A DNA stretch of 5,166 nt, from assembly GCA_021545595.1 (NCBI GenBank), contig JAJRVG010000051.1, forward strand, positions 1-5,166, given 5' to 3'. Of the stretch, positions 1 through 5,166 are shown piece by piece. The position numbers and the translations under genes were made by a program. Each line of letters begins with the position of its first letter. Positions within the stretch are counted from its first letter, which is position 1. Below the pieces are notes generated by a model, which ran no database searches, had not been told where the DNA came from, and saw nothing but the letters and a program-made list of their open reading frames with translations. This stretch comes from Zetaproteobacteria bacterium. Its GTDB lineage: Bacteria; Pseudomonadota; Zetaproteobacteria; Mariprofundales; Mariprofundaceae.

Positions 1-2
1 AG

Positions 3-125
3 TATAATGGAATACCCAGGCAGCACTTTGAATTATTCTTGAAGGAGTGCGAGTGGAGGTTTAATCTGGGTTCTTCAAAAGAGCAGTTAAATGACCTCAA
101 AAAGTTGCTCAAACAATTTTATTAG
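3..125 (+). CDS. IS1595-family (ISXO2-like) transposase, C-terminal fragment
   Basis: Only the last 40 residues are in the window, read in frame from base 3 to a TAG at 123-125. The fragment starts YNGIPRQHFELFLKECEWRF, which is the characteristic C-terminal block of DDE transposases of the IS1595/ISXO2 type (typically [FY]NGIP..F.L.LKECE[FW]RFN), followed by a Lys/Leu-rich tail. These enzymes cut and join the element ends during transposition. The zinc-ribbon N-terminus and most of the catalytic core lie upstream of the window, so whether the enzyme is intact cannot be judged. The stop codon sits within about 11 bases of the element's putative end, so the gene runs almost to the terminus. 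Base composition is AT-rich (one hand-counted 60-base line, 61-120, is 32% GC), unlike the chromosomal genes to the right. Confidence 0.8.
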   Translation, partial: YNGIPRQHFELFLKECEWRFNLGSSKEQLNDLKKLLKQFY

Positions 126-136
126 GTGTCAGCCCC
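125..136. repeat. Putative right terminal inverted repeat of the IS1595-family element
   Basis: The sequence ggtgtcagcccc lies between the transposase stop codon and the first codon of the resumed methyltransferase frame. On the reverse strand it begins GGGG CTGACA, a G-rich end plausible for IS1595-family termini. The assignment rests on position: it is the last sequence before the host gene becomes recognisable. The matching left repeat is outside the window. Confidence 0.5.
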
Positions 137-727
137 AAAATTTATAATGAAAAGTCCCCATTAGGAGTGAGCTGGTATCAGCCAGAGCCACGTGTTTCAC
201 TAGAACTTATTGCTAAGACCGAATGCTCAAAAGATTCGGCCATTATTGACGTTGGTGGAGGAGCGTCTGTGCTTGTTGATCGCCTTTTAGAAGGCGGCTA
301 CCAGCATCTGGCAGTGCTCGATATATCTTCCAGTGCGATGGTCTATGCTAAGAATCGCATTGGGGTAAAGGCACCAGATGTTGAGTGGTTTGAGGCTGAT
401 GTAACAACATTTTCTCCTCCTCATCAGTTTGACGTGTGGCATGATAGAGCAGTTTTTCACTTTCTTACCAACGCCACTGATAGAAATAAGTACCTGAGAG
501 CGTTGAGACATACCTTACGCCCCGGCGGCCATCTTATAATTGCCACATTTGCTTTGGGGGGACCACAAAAATGTAGCGGCCTTGATATCGTTCAATATGA
601 CTCAGGAAGTATCTCCAAAGAACTCGGAAATGGATTTTCGTTAGTCGAGGAGTGCCATGAGACACATATGACTCCTGCTCATAAGGAACAGATGTTTACC
701 TATTTCCGATTTATTAAATTGAATTAG
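137..727 (+). pseudogene. Class I SAM-dependent methyltransferase, 5' end separated by the IS insertion
   Basis: This is a small soluble methyltransferase of the Rossmann-fold type that uses S-adenosylmethionine; the substrate is unknown. An automatic caller would start at GTG 167 (186 aa). Numbered from there, motif I is IIDVGGGAS (26-34), the ribose-binding acidic residue is in VLDIS (D52), EADV has D78, the family-specific block WHDRAVFHFL is at 91-100, and LRPGGHLIIATF is at 118-129. The frame stays open upstream of GTG 167, and bases 137-166 encode KIYNEKSPLG. This continues the usual N-terminus of these proteins (WD..Y..K.P..VSWYQ), so GTG 167 is an internal codon. Only the first handful of residues are missing, cut off where the insertion sequence ends. 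AGGAG overlaps GTG 167 with no spacing, so efficient restart there is unlikely. Two hand-counted lines give 45-47% GC. Confident in family; fairly confident it is interrupted. Confidence 0.75.
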
Positions 728-766
728 TGCTTGCCGAACATCCATTTTTGGTCGAATGCAAACATT

Positions 767-790
767 TGAAGAGATCAGATCAGCTCTTCA
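767..790. other. Small inverted repeat between the convergent gene ends
   Basis: Perfect 7-bp arms, tgaagag (767-773) and ctcttca (784-790), flank a 10-base loop and span the ycgN stop codon. It sits where the methyltransferase (+) and ycgN (-) converge, 47 bp apart, so a transcription-ending role is conceivable. No T-tract follows on either strand and the stem is only moderately GC-rich, so it is not called a terminator. Confidence 0.3.
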
Positions 791-1215
791 ATAATATAAC
801 CTTCAAGATTGTCCATATCGGCATTGGCTTCACTGATCACACGGCCCTGCATCGACACCCCTGCCCTGTGGACACTCTCCGGGTCACCTGAGACCAGCGG
901 ATGCCACTGCTTCAGTTTTTTACCTTCAAACAACAGGCGATAAGCACAGCGCTCGGGCAGCCACTGATACTCCCGGTTGGTGAATTTACGGATATCAGCG
1001 CACTCCGGCACGGTCTCAAAACGTTTTTCGTAGGAGCTGCAGCGGCATGTTCCGGCATCAAACAGGGCACAGGCAACATTGGTGAAAAACATCTCATCGC
1101 TATCCTCATCCTGAAACTTGTAGAGGCAGCAGCGGCCACAGCCATCACAGAGTGACTCCCACTCTGCATCTGTCATCTCAGATAACGATTTCATTTCCCA
1201 GAACGGTTTACTCAC
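775..1215 (-). CDS. ycgN: YcgN family (UPF0260) cysteine-cluster protein
   Basis: This 146-residue protein closely resembles Escherichia coli YcgN in order and wording of motifs: PFWE near the N-terminus, MTDAEWESLCDGCGRCC at 14-30, FTNVAC at 44-49, RFE and the CAYRLL...WHPL segment at 90-106. The family belongs to the YkgJ-type Cys-cluster group (CxxCxxCC plus later Cys); here Cys 23, 26, 29, 30, 49, 57, 59, 72 and 90 are present, suggesting a bound metal ion or iron-sulfur cluster, though biochemical function is not established. There is no signal peptide or membrane segment, so it is presumably cytoplasmic. The start is GTG at 1215-1213, preceded by GGGAGG (1228-1223) with a 7-base spacer, a strong ribosome binding site that settles the start. 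It lies 121 bp downstream of uup on the same strand and could be co-transcribed with it, with an interspersed repeat between them. Confidence 0.92.
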   Translation of the reverse strand: MSKPFWEMKSLSEMTDAEWESLCDGCGRCCLYKFQDEDSDEMFFTNVACALFDAGTCRCSSYEKRFETVPECADIRKFTNREYQWLPERCAYRLLFEGKKLKQWHPLVSGDPESVHRAGVSMQGRVISEANADMDNLEGYIIEELI

Positions 1216-1222
1216 CAGTTAA

Positions 1223-1228
1223 CCTCCC
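1223..1228 (-). promoter_or_regulatory. ycgN ribosome binding site, abutting a palindromic repeat
   Basis: On the minus strand GGGAGG is followed by a 7-base spacer and then GTG. It decides a GTG start for ycgN. Its first G (base 1228) is also the outer base of the interspersed repeat, so a folded repeat in the mRNA would sit directly against the ribosome landing site. Confidence 0.75.
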
Positions 1229-1307
1229 GTCATACCCGGCTTGACCGGGTATCCAGAAAATCTCTGCAAAACCGATTGACGGATACCGGATCAAGTCCGG
1301 CATGACG
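1228..1307. repeat. Interspersed palindromic repeat element (two inverted 27-bp arms)
   Basis: Arm 1 is 1228-1254 and arm 2 is 1281-1307 in inverted orientation, separated by 26 bases. Aligned, they agree at 22 of 27 positions. Each arm is itself a hairpin: acccgg-cttga-ccgggt in arm 1 and accgga-tcaag-tccggc in arm 2 (the latter with one imperfect outer pair). Both end in the motif CGTCAT. Such CGTCAT(A/G)CC...TTGA...GG(T/C)ATCC modules recur as intergenic repeats in many proteobacterial genomes. In this window it occurs once, between uup and ycgN. In RNA it can form either two small hairpins or one long stem. Neither hairpin is followed directly by a U-run, so it is not a canonical terminator. 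Confidence 0.8.
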
Positions 1308-1336
1308 TATGTTAGTACGGGCCTGATAGCAACAAT

Positions 1337-3238
1337 TCACGCGGCCAGCTCCGCCTGTTTGGTCTCCAGTTCATCCCACCGTTCGTAGCAGCTGGCAAGT
1401 TCAGCCTCAAGCCCTGTAAGACGCTTCTGATCTTTACGGAAAGCATCGCCATCACGGGTGAAATAGTCAGGGTCACAAAAGCGCACTTCGATCGCCCTCT
1501 TCTCACCCTCCAGCAATTCAATCCGTGCAGGCAACTCATCAAGTTCACGCTGCTCTTTATAGGAGAGTTTTGCCGGTCTTCGTGCAGGCCTCTGGTTAAC
1601 CGGCTGCTTTTTTTTCAGCTCATCACCCACAGGTTTCTGCTTTGATTTCCAGAGTGCATAGTCACTGTATCCACCTTCAATGGGAATCACGCACCCATCC
1701 CCTTCAAAAGCCAGCACGCGGGAGATGACCCTGTCCATAAAGGCACGGTCATGACTGACCAGAAGTACCGTTCCATCATACTTGGCTAGGGCTTGTTCAA
1801 GCACGGTCAGCGTACCGATATCAAGATCATTGGTCGGCTCATCGAGCACCAGCAGATTGGCCGGCTCCAGCAGTAGTCTGGCCAGCATCAATCGCCCCCG
1901 CTCACCACCGGAGAGTGCCGAGACACGTGAGTGCAACCGCTCGGTATCAAAAAGGAAATCCTGAAGGTAGCTGGCTATATGGCGTGGCTCAACACCTGCA
2001 ATATGGACATAGTTGCCGCCCTGCGGAAGCAGTACATCTCTGATCTTCATCTCCGGATCAAGCTCCCGCATCTGGGTAAGGAAGCCGGGGGCTAGGCGCA
2101 CCCCGTGGCGAACACGGCCATGCTGCGGTTTCAACTCACCGAGCAGAATTTTTAACAGTGTTGTTTTACCGATACCATTGGGGCCGATAAGTCCAATTCT
2201 ATCTCCCGCCATAATCTTAAGATTCAGGTTTCTGGTGATCACCGCCTCATCGAAACTGTGTGACAGCTCTACCGCCTCAATCAGCATCTTGCCCGGTTTG
2301 ATGCCGCTGGCGACACATAGCTCCACATCGCCACCCCGCAGCCGTCGCGCCTCACGCTGTTTGCGCAGCGTTTCAAGATTCCGGACACGACCCTCATTAC
2401 GTCTCCTGCGAGCCGGAATACCTCGACGAATCCAGCGCTCTTCATCAGCCAGCAGTTTGTCAAATTTCCTGTGCTGCCGCTTCTCGTCTGCCAGCTGTTC
2501 TGCTTTCTTCTCAAGATATTCAGCATAAGAACAGGGGAAACAGGTAAGCTTGCCACGATCCAGCTCCACCACCTCCTCTGCAACCGCATCGAGAAAGTAG
2601 CGGTCATGGGTGATAAACATGACAGCACCGGCAAAGTCAGCCACAAAATCCTCCAGCCACTCAATAGATACGATATCGAGGTGGTTGGTCGGTTCATCCA
2701 GCAGCAGAAGATCCGGCTCTGCCACTACGGCACGGGCCAGTGCCACGCGCCTGAGCCAGCCACCGGAAAGTTCGCCCACATCACGGTGGGCATCCAGCTT
2801 AAGCCGGGAGATGGCCGATTCAATACGGGATTTATACTGCCAGCCACCGCTTCGTTCCAGCTCGCCCTGCATATGCGCCAGACGTTTCATGGCAGCCTCC
2901 GAGGCATCACTTTCCAGCGCCATCAACGCCTCATCATAGGCGTTAAGTGAGTCTGCCACCTCACCCAAACCCTCTGATACGATAGAAAAAACAGTATGGC
3001 CAGCTTCAAAATGGGGAGCCTGCGGCAGGTAGGTGACCCGTACACCGCTACGACAATTGACTGCTCCATCATCAGGCTCAATTGAGCCAGTAATGATCTT
3101 CAACAGTGTCGATTTACCTTCACCATTACGGCCGATCAGGCCAATACGGGATTGGCGTAAAATACGCAGTGAAATATTTTCCAGCAATACCTGCGGACCA
3201 TAGGCCTTGGAGAGTTCATGCAGTGTAACAATTGGCAT
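1337..3238 (-). CDS. uup: Uup-type ABC-F family ATPase
   Basis: A 633-residue soluble protein with two ATP-binding cassettes in tandem and no membrane segments, matching E. coli Uup (about 635 aa) in length and layout. Cassette 1: Walker A GRNGEGKST (36-44), signature LSGGW (157-161), Walker B LLLLDEP with catalytic E182, switch H211. A charged linker follows, including the Arg-rich IRRGIPARRRRNEGRVR at 270-286, typical of ABC-F proteins. Cassette 2: Walker A GPNGIGKTT (352-360), LSGGE (442-446), LLVLDEP with E467, H496. A basic, Glu/Lys-rich C-terminal coiled-coil domain (about 540-633) is the Uup hallmark. ABC-F proteins act on ribosomes; Uup also affects precise transposon excision and binds branched DNA in E. 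coli. All catalytic residues are intact. The ATG at 3238-3236 lacks a clear ribosome binding site. Divergent from the DUF4390 gene. Confidence 0.93.
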   Translation of the reverse strand: MPIVTLHELSKAYGPQVLLENISLRILRQSRIGLIGRNGEGKSTLLKIITGSIEPDDGAVNCRSGVRVTYLPQAPHFEAGHTVFSIVSEGLGEVADSLNAYDEALMALESDASEAAMKRLAHMQGELERSGGWQYKSRIESAISRLKLDAHRDVGELSGGWLRRVALARAVVAEPDLLLLDEPTNHLDIVSIEWLEDFVADFAGAVMFITHDRYFLDAVAEEVVELDRGKLTCFPCSYAEYLEKKAEQLADEKRQHRKFDKLLADEERWIRRGIPARRRRNEGRVRNLETLRKQREARRLRGGDVELCVASGIKPGKMLIEAVELSHSFDEAVITRNLNLKIMAGDRIGLIGPNGIGKTTLLKILLGELKPQHGRVRHGVRLAPGFLTQMRELDPEMKIRDVLLPQGGNYVHIAGVEPRHIASYLQDFLFDTERLHSRVSALSGGERGRLMLARLLLEPANLLVLDEPTNDLDIGTLTVLEQALAKYDGTVLLVSHDRAFMDRVISRVLAFEGDGCVIPIEGGYSDYALWKSKQKPVGDELKKKQPVNQRPARRPAKLSYKEQRELDELPARIELLEGEKRAIEVRFCDPDYFTRDGDAFRKDQKRLTGLEAELASCYERWDELETKQAELAA

Positions 3239-3263
3239 CGCTGCACTATAGCGGTCTCACCCG

Positions 3264-3290
3264 GCTATTTCAGGTATAATCATAAATAGC
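3264..3290. promoter_or_regulatory. Divergent promoter region: TATAAT -10 box inside an inverted repeat
   Basis: Between uup (-) and the DUF4390 gene (+). On the plus strand, TATAAT (3275-3280) is a perfect -10 match; a convincing -35 at 17 bp is not seen. On the minus strand, TATGAT (3284-3279) could serve as a -10 for uup, again without a clear -35. The pair gctattt (3264-3270) / aaatagc (3284-3290) is a perfect 7-bp inverted repeat around these boxes, resembling an operator. The promoter assignment is inference from motif and position. Confidence 0.4.
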
Positions 3291-3334
3291 GATCAGTGCT
3301 GGAATCATTACATATCCAAGCTAAACTCAGGCTG

Positions 3335-3895
3335 ATGCCACTGGTTTTTCATATATTTCCCAAGTTTGCAGCAGTTTTAACTGTTGCCCTTGGCATATTT
3401 TTCCAGATCAACATCGCCCTCTCGGCACCTCAGGCATCTCCAATAAAGATCACCTATGACAATAAGGTGATCTACTGCAGTGTTGATCGGGTTGATATCT
3501 CCGACCGGGCAATCCTTGCCCTGAATCAGGGAACACCAGTCACCTTCGTCTGGAACATCACCATTGAAGAGGTGAATGACTACTGGCTCAACAGTAGTGT
3601 TGGTAATGTTACGATAGCCCTTCAGGCAATTCCCGACCTGATCTCAAAAAGCCTGATTATTTCTGATGCCAAAAATGGTATCTCCCGAAGAGTTGACACC
3701 ATTGATGATGCCACTGAATTTCTCTCCAGGCTTGATCATTTTCCTATACTTGACCGAAGCCTTCTCAGGCCAGGTGTGAGATACAGTGTTCAGGTTCGAT
3801 TCCATATTCAGGAGGGGCAGTTCAGTGATGCATGGTGGTCTGAACCCCTGACTATCAACACAACAGTCGCAGAAGAAGAGATCAGACTGCCATGA
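3335..3895 (+). CDS. Secreted DUF4390 domain-containing protein
   Basis: A 186-residue protein of unknown function that matches the DUF4390 pattern: an N-terminal export signal, then an all-beta-looking domain with ALNQGTPVTFVW, a mid segment with LIISDAKNGISRR, the block FLSRLDHFPILDRSLLRPG, and a closing WWSEPL. From ATG 3335 the N-terminus is a good signal peptide: hydrophobic core from FAAVLTVALGIFFQ through INIA, then ALSA with a likely cut before PQAS, so the mature protein should be periplasmic. A longer reading from GTG 3296 (199 aa) is possible, but it adds polar residues before the signal, has no ribosome binding site, and lies about ten bases from the expected transcript start. AGG at 3328-3330 is a weak site for ATG 3335. 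Its stop overlaps the start of the kinase gene, a pairing common in Proteobacteria, so it may help that sensor. This role is inferred. Confidence 0.85.
   Translation: MPLVFHIFPKFAAVLTVALGIFFQINIALSAPQASPIKITYDNKVIYCSVDRVDISDRAILALNQGTPVTFVWNITIEEVNDYWLNSSVGNVTIALQAIPDLISKSLIISDAKNGISRRVDTIDDATEFLSRLDHFPILDRSLLRPGVRYSVQVRFHIQEGQFSDAWWSEPLTINTTVAEEEIRLP
3892..3895 (+). other. ATGA stop-start overlap coupling DUF4390 and kinase genes
   Basis: ATG of the kinase (3892-3894) and TGA of the DUF4390 gene (3893-3895) share bases. A weak purine-rich stretch, gaagaagag, sits about 10-15 bases upstream. This arrangement implies one transcript and translational coupling. Confidence 0.85.
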
Positions 3896-5166
3896 GCAGA
3901 TTCATGCGTACACTTCCACTCCTGATGTCGATCATGCTATGGCTCGTCATCTTTGCTCTCTGGCCGGATCAGAGGCTCTCTGAAACATCAGTCATCGTCT
4001 GGATCAATATCACTCTGCTGATCATCCTCTCTGCTGCACTGCTGAACTATGGTATCCGACTGCTGCGGGAACAGGAAGAGCGACGCGCCGGCTCCCGAAT
4101 TCGTGCCAAACTGGTGATTGCACTGGTTAGCATGCTATTGATTCCAACATCTATTCTCCTGGTCTCTGCTAACCAGATGGTTGAGAAGGGCATGGATGTC
4201 TGGTTCGATGTGCGGGTAGACACGCTGCTTGATCGGGCACTCAATCTGGCTCAGGGATTCTATGCCCGTATTGACAGTGATTTGAAAAAGGGGCTGGTCA
4301 CCAGCATGCATGATACCGAGCTGCTCAGCTATGTGGCGACACTGCCTCTCAGCTACAGGCTACTGAATGCGCGTATGGCTACCATGATGCACCACGAGGG
4401 GTGGCAAAGTATCCAGATATTCGATCTCAATGAGCGTCTGATTGCCTATGTTCAATCTGAGGGCCTGTCCGGGCCTGAGTCAAAGGCCCTTGAGGAAGAG
4501 GCGAAATCAGCCCTGACCCTGGGTTTGGTATCAACCAAGCTAATCACACGTAACAATGAGGAGATTGCGGTCGGTTATGCCCCTCTTCGTATCCAGCAGA
4601 ATATTGTTGGTGTTCTTCGTGCCCAGATTGCATTGCCGGCAGACGTTGTTAAAAACGCCCGTGCTGTTGAGGCGGACTACCGAACTTACCGTAAGCTGGA
4701 GCGCAACCGCCAATCGATCCGCAGCACATTCACCCATGCCATGCTCATTGCCACCCTTATTGTAATTCTTGCGGCAGGCATTGTGGCGGTCGGATTTGCA
4801 AGGCGTCTTACATCGCCAATTGGAGACCTGGCAAAGGCACTGGAACGTGTGACCGAGGGAGATCTGACAGTATCAATTCCGTCGGCTCCCAAAGATGAGC
4901 TGGGCTCACTGGTTAACTCCTTTAACCGTATGACACTACGTCTGAAACAGAACGTTGAGGCGCTGGAGCAGACTCAAAAGGAGTTGACCGGAGCGCTGGA
5001 CAGTAGCAGGCAACGGCAATATGTACTGGAGACGCTGCTGGCCAACCTGCAGACCGGCGTACTGCTGATTGATGCGGCCGGAAATATCCGATTGCTGAAT
5101 CAGTCAATGCGCGAGCTGCTCGACCTCTCAGTCGAGTGGGTGCCAGGCCGTCCCATCTCACCACTC
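3892..5166 (+). CDS. NtrY-like membrane sensor histidine kinase, N-terminal part (runs off window)
   Basis: The frame is open from ATG 3892 to the window end: 425 residues with no stop. Predicted layout: hydrophobic segments at about 8-24, 33-52 and 73-93; a large extracytoplasmic sensing region at about 94-280; a fourth membrane segment at about 283-303; a HAMP linker at about 304-356 (RRLTSPIGDLAKALERVTEG, then DELGSLVNSFNRM); a coiled-coil stretch at about 357-380; and the start of a PAS domain from 384 (ANLQTGVLLIDAAGNIRLLN). Order and spacing match NtrY-type kinases, usually over 700 residues, so the HisKA and ATPase domains should follow beyond the window, probably then an NtrX-like response regulator. 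Signal and target genes cannot be read here. The start is set by the ATGA overlap with the preceding gene. The symbol ntrY is withheld because the kinase core is not visible and orthology to nitrogen-sensing NtrY is uncertain. Confidence 0.85.
   Translation, partial: MSRFMRTLPLLMSIMLWLVIFALWPDQRLSETSVIVWINITLLIILSAALLNYGIRLLREQEERRAGSRIRAKLVIALVSMLLIPTSILLVSANQMVEKGMDVWFDVRVDTLLDRALNLAQGFYARIDSDLKKGLVTSMHDTELLSYVATLPLSYRLLNARMATMMHHEGWQSIQIFDLNERLIAYVQSEGLSGPESKALEEEAKSALTLGLVSTKLITRNNEEIAVGYAPLRIQQNIVGVLRAQIALPADVVKNARAVEADYRTYRKLERNRQSIRSTFTHAMLIATLIVILAAGIVAVGFARRLTSPIGDLAKALERVTEGDLTVSIPSAPKDELGSLVNSFNRMTLRLKQNVEALEQTQKELTGALDSSRQRQYVLETLLANLQTGVLLIDAAGNIRLLNQSMRELLDLSVEWVPGRPISPL

Larger units (their letters stand above)
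1..136 (+). mobile_element. Right end of an IS1595-family insertion sequence (partial)
   Basis: The window opens inside an insertion sequence. Seen: the 3' end of an ISXO2/IS1595-type transposase frame, then a short sequence, ggtgtcagcccc (125-136), which reads GGGGCTGACACC on the other strand and looks like a terminal inverted repeat. Immediately after 136 an unrelated methyltransferase reading frame begins in mid-gene, which fixes the element boundary to within a few bases. Known: IS1595-family elements usually make 8-bp target duplications. Inferred: bases 137-144 (aaaattta) are one copy of that duplication. The left end and most of the element are outside the window, so the repeat could not be matched to its partner. 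Confidence 0.65.

Noticed and set aside
147..164. ATG at 147-149 as a start for the methyltransferase
   Set aside because: It is in a different frame and meets a TAG after five codons.
1281..1307. Rho-independent terminator for uup
   Set aside because: The stem is GC-rich, but no U-run follows on the minus strand; the sequence is better explained as one arm of the interspersed repeat.
2013..2528. Open frame of 171 codons on the plus strand, and similar ones at 2471-2950 and 2610-2939
   Set aside because: They lie entirely antisense to uup, whose two ATPase cassettes are intact. Their Ser/Arg/Pro-rich translations are typical of the opposite strand of a GC-rich gene and show no family motif.
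1..3238. Functional link between the nearby insertion sequence and Uup, which affects precise transposon excision in E. coli
   Set aside because: Uup is a widespread housekeeping gene and the element lies over 1 kb away next to a different gene; proximity is most simply coincidence.
4047..5164. Minus-strand open frames at 4047-4244, 4540-4737, 4686-4892 and 4922-5164, plus the plus-strand frame at 4556-4765
   Set aside because: All fall inside the continuous NtrY-like kinase frame and show no recognisable protein features.
1..5166. CRISPR array, tRNA/rRNA genes, toxin-antitoxin or defence genes
   Set aside because: Looked for and not seen: no regularly spaced direct repeats, no tRNA-like cloverleaf recognised by eye, and every sizeable frame is accounted for by the genes listed.

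Overview
The window reads as the edge of a proteobacterial chromosome segment. The best fit is Gammaproteobacteria or a close relative, judged from YcgN (UPF0260), an Uup-type ABC-F ATPase and a DUF4390/NtrY-like gene pair. No rRNA, tRNA or single-copy phylogenetic marker is present, so finer placement is not supported. Nothing here is a clearly undescribed system. The most informative feature is a mobile-element junction at the left edge.

Left end (1-727, + strand): the last 40 codons of an IS1595-family (ISXO2-like) transposase end at 125. They are followed at once by a putative terminal inverted repeat ending near 136. Directly after it begins a class I SAM-dependent methyltransferase reading frame. 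That frame stays open and family-like upstream of its apparent GTG start, right up to the element edge, so the insertion sequence seems to have landed inside the 5' end of the methyltransferase gene and separated it from its first few codons. This part is visibly more AT-rich than the rest.

Middle (767-3238, - strand): uup (ABC-F ATPase) is followed 121 bp downstream by ycgN (Cys-cluster protein of unknown function). The gap between them is largely filled by an 80-bp interspersed repeat made of two 27-bp palindromic arms in inverted orientation. One end of this repeat abuts the ycgN ribosome binding site.

Right end (3239-5166, + strand): a divergent intergenic region holds a perfect TATAAT inside a 7-bp inverted repeat. 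It leads into a secreted DUF4390 protein, whose stop codon overlaps the start of an NtrY-like membrane sensor histidine kinase (ATGA overlap). The kinase is cut by the window end in its PAS domain; its catalytic core, and probably an NtrX-like response regulator, would lie beyond. The pair looks like a translationally coupled envelope-sensing module. No gene-free stretch exceeds 300 bases.
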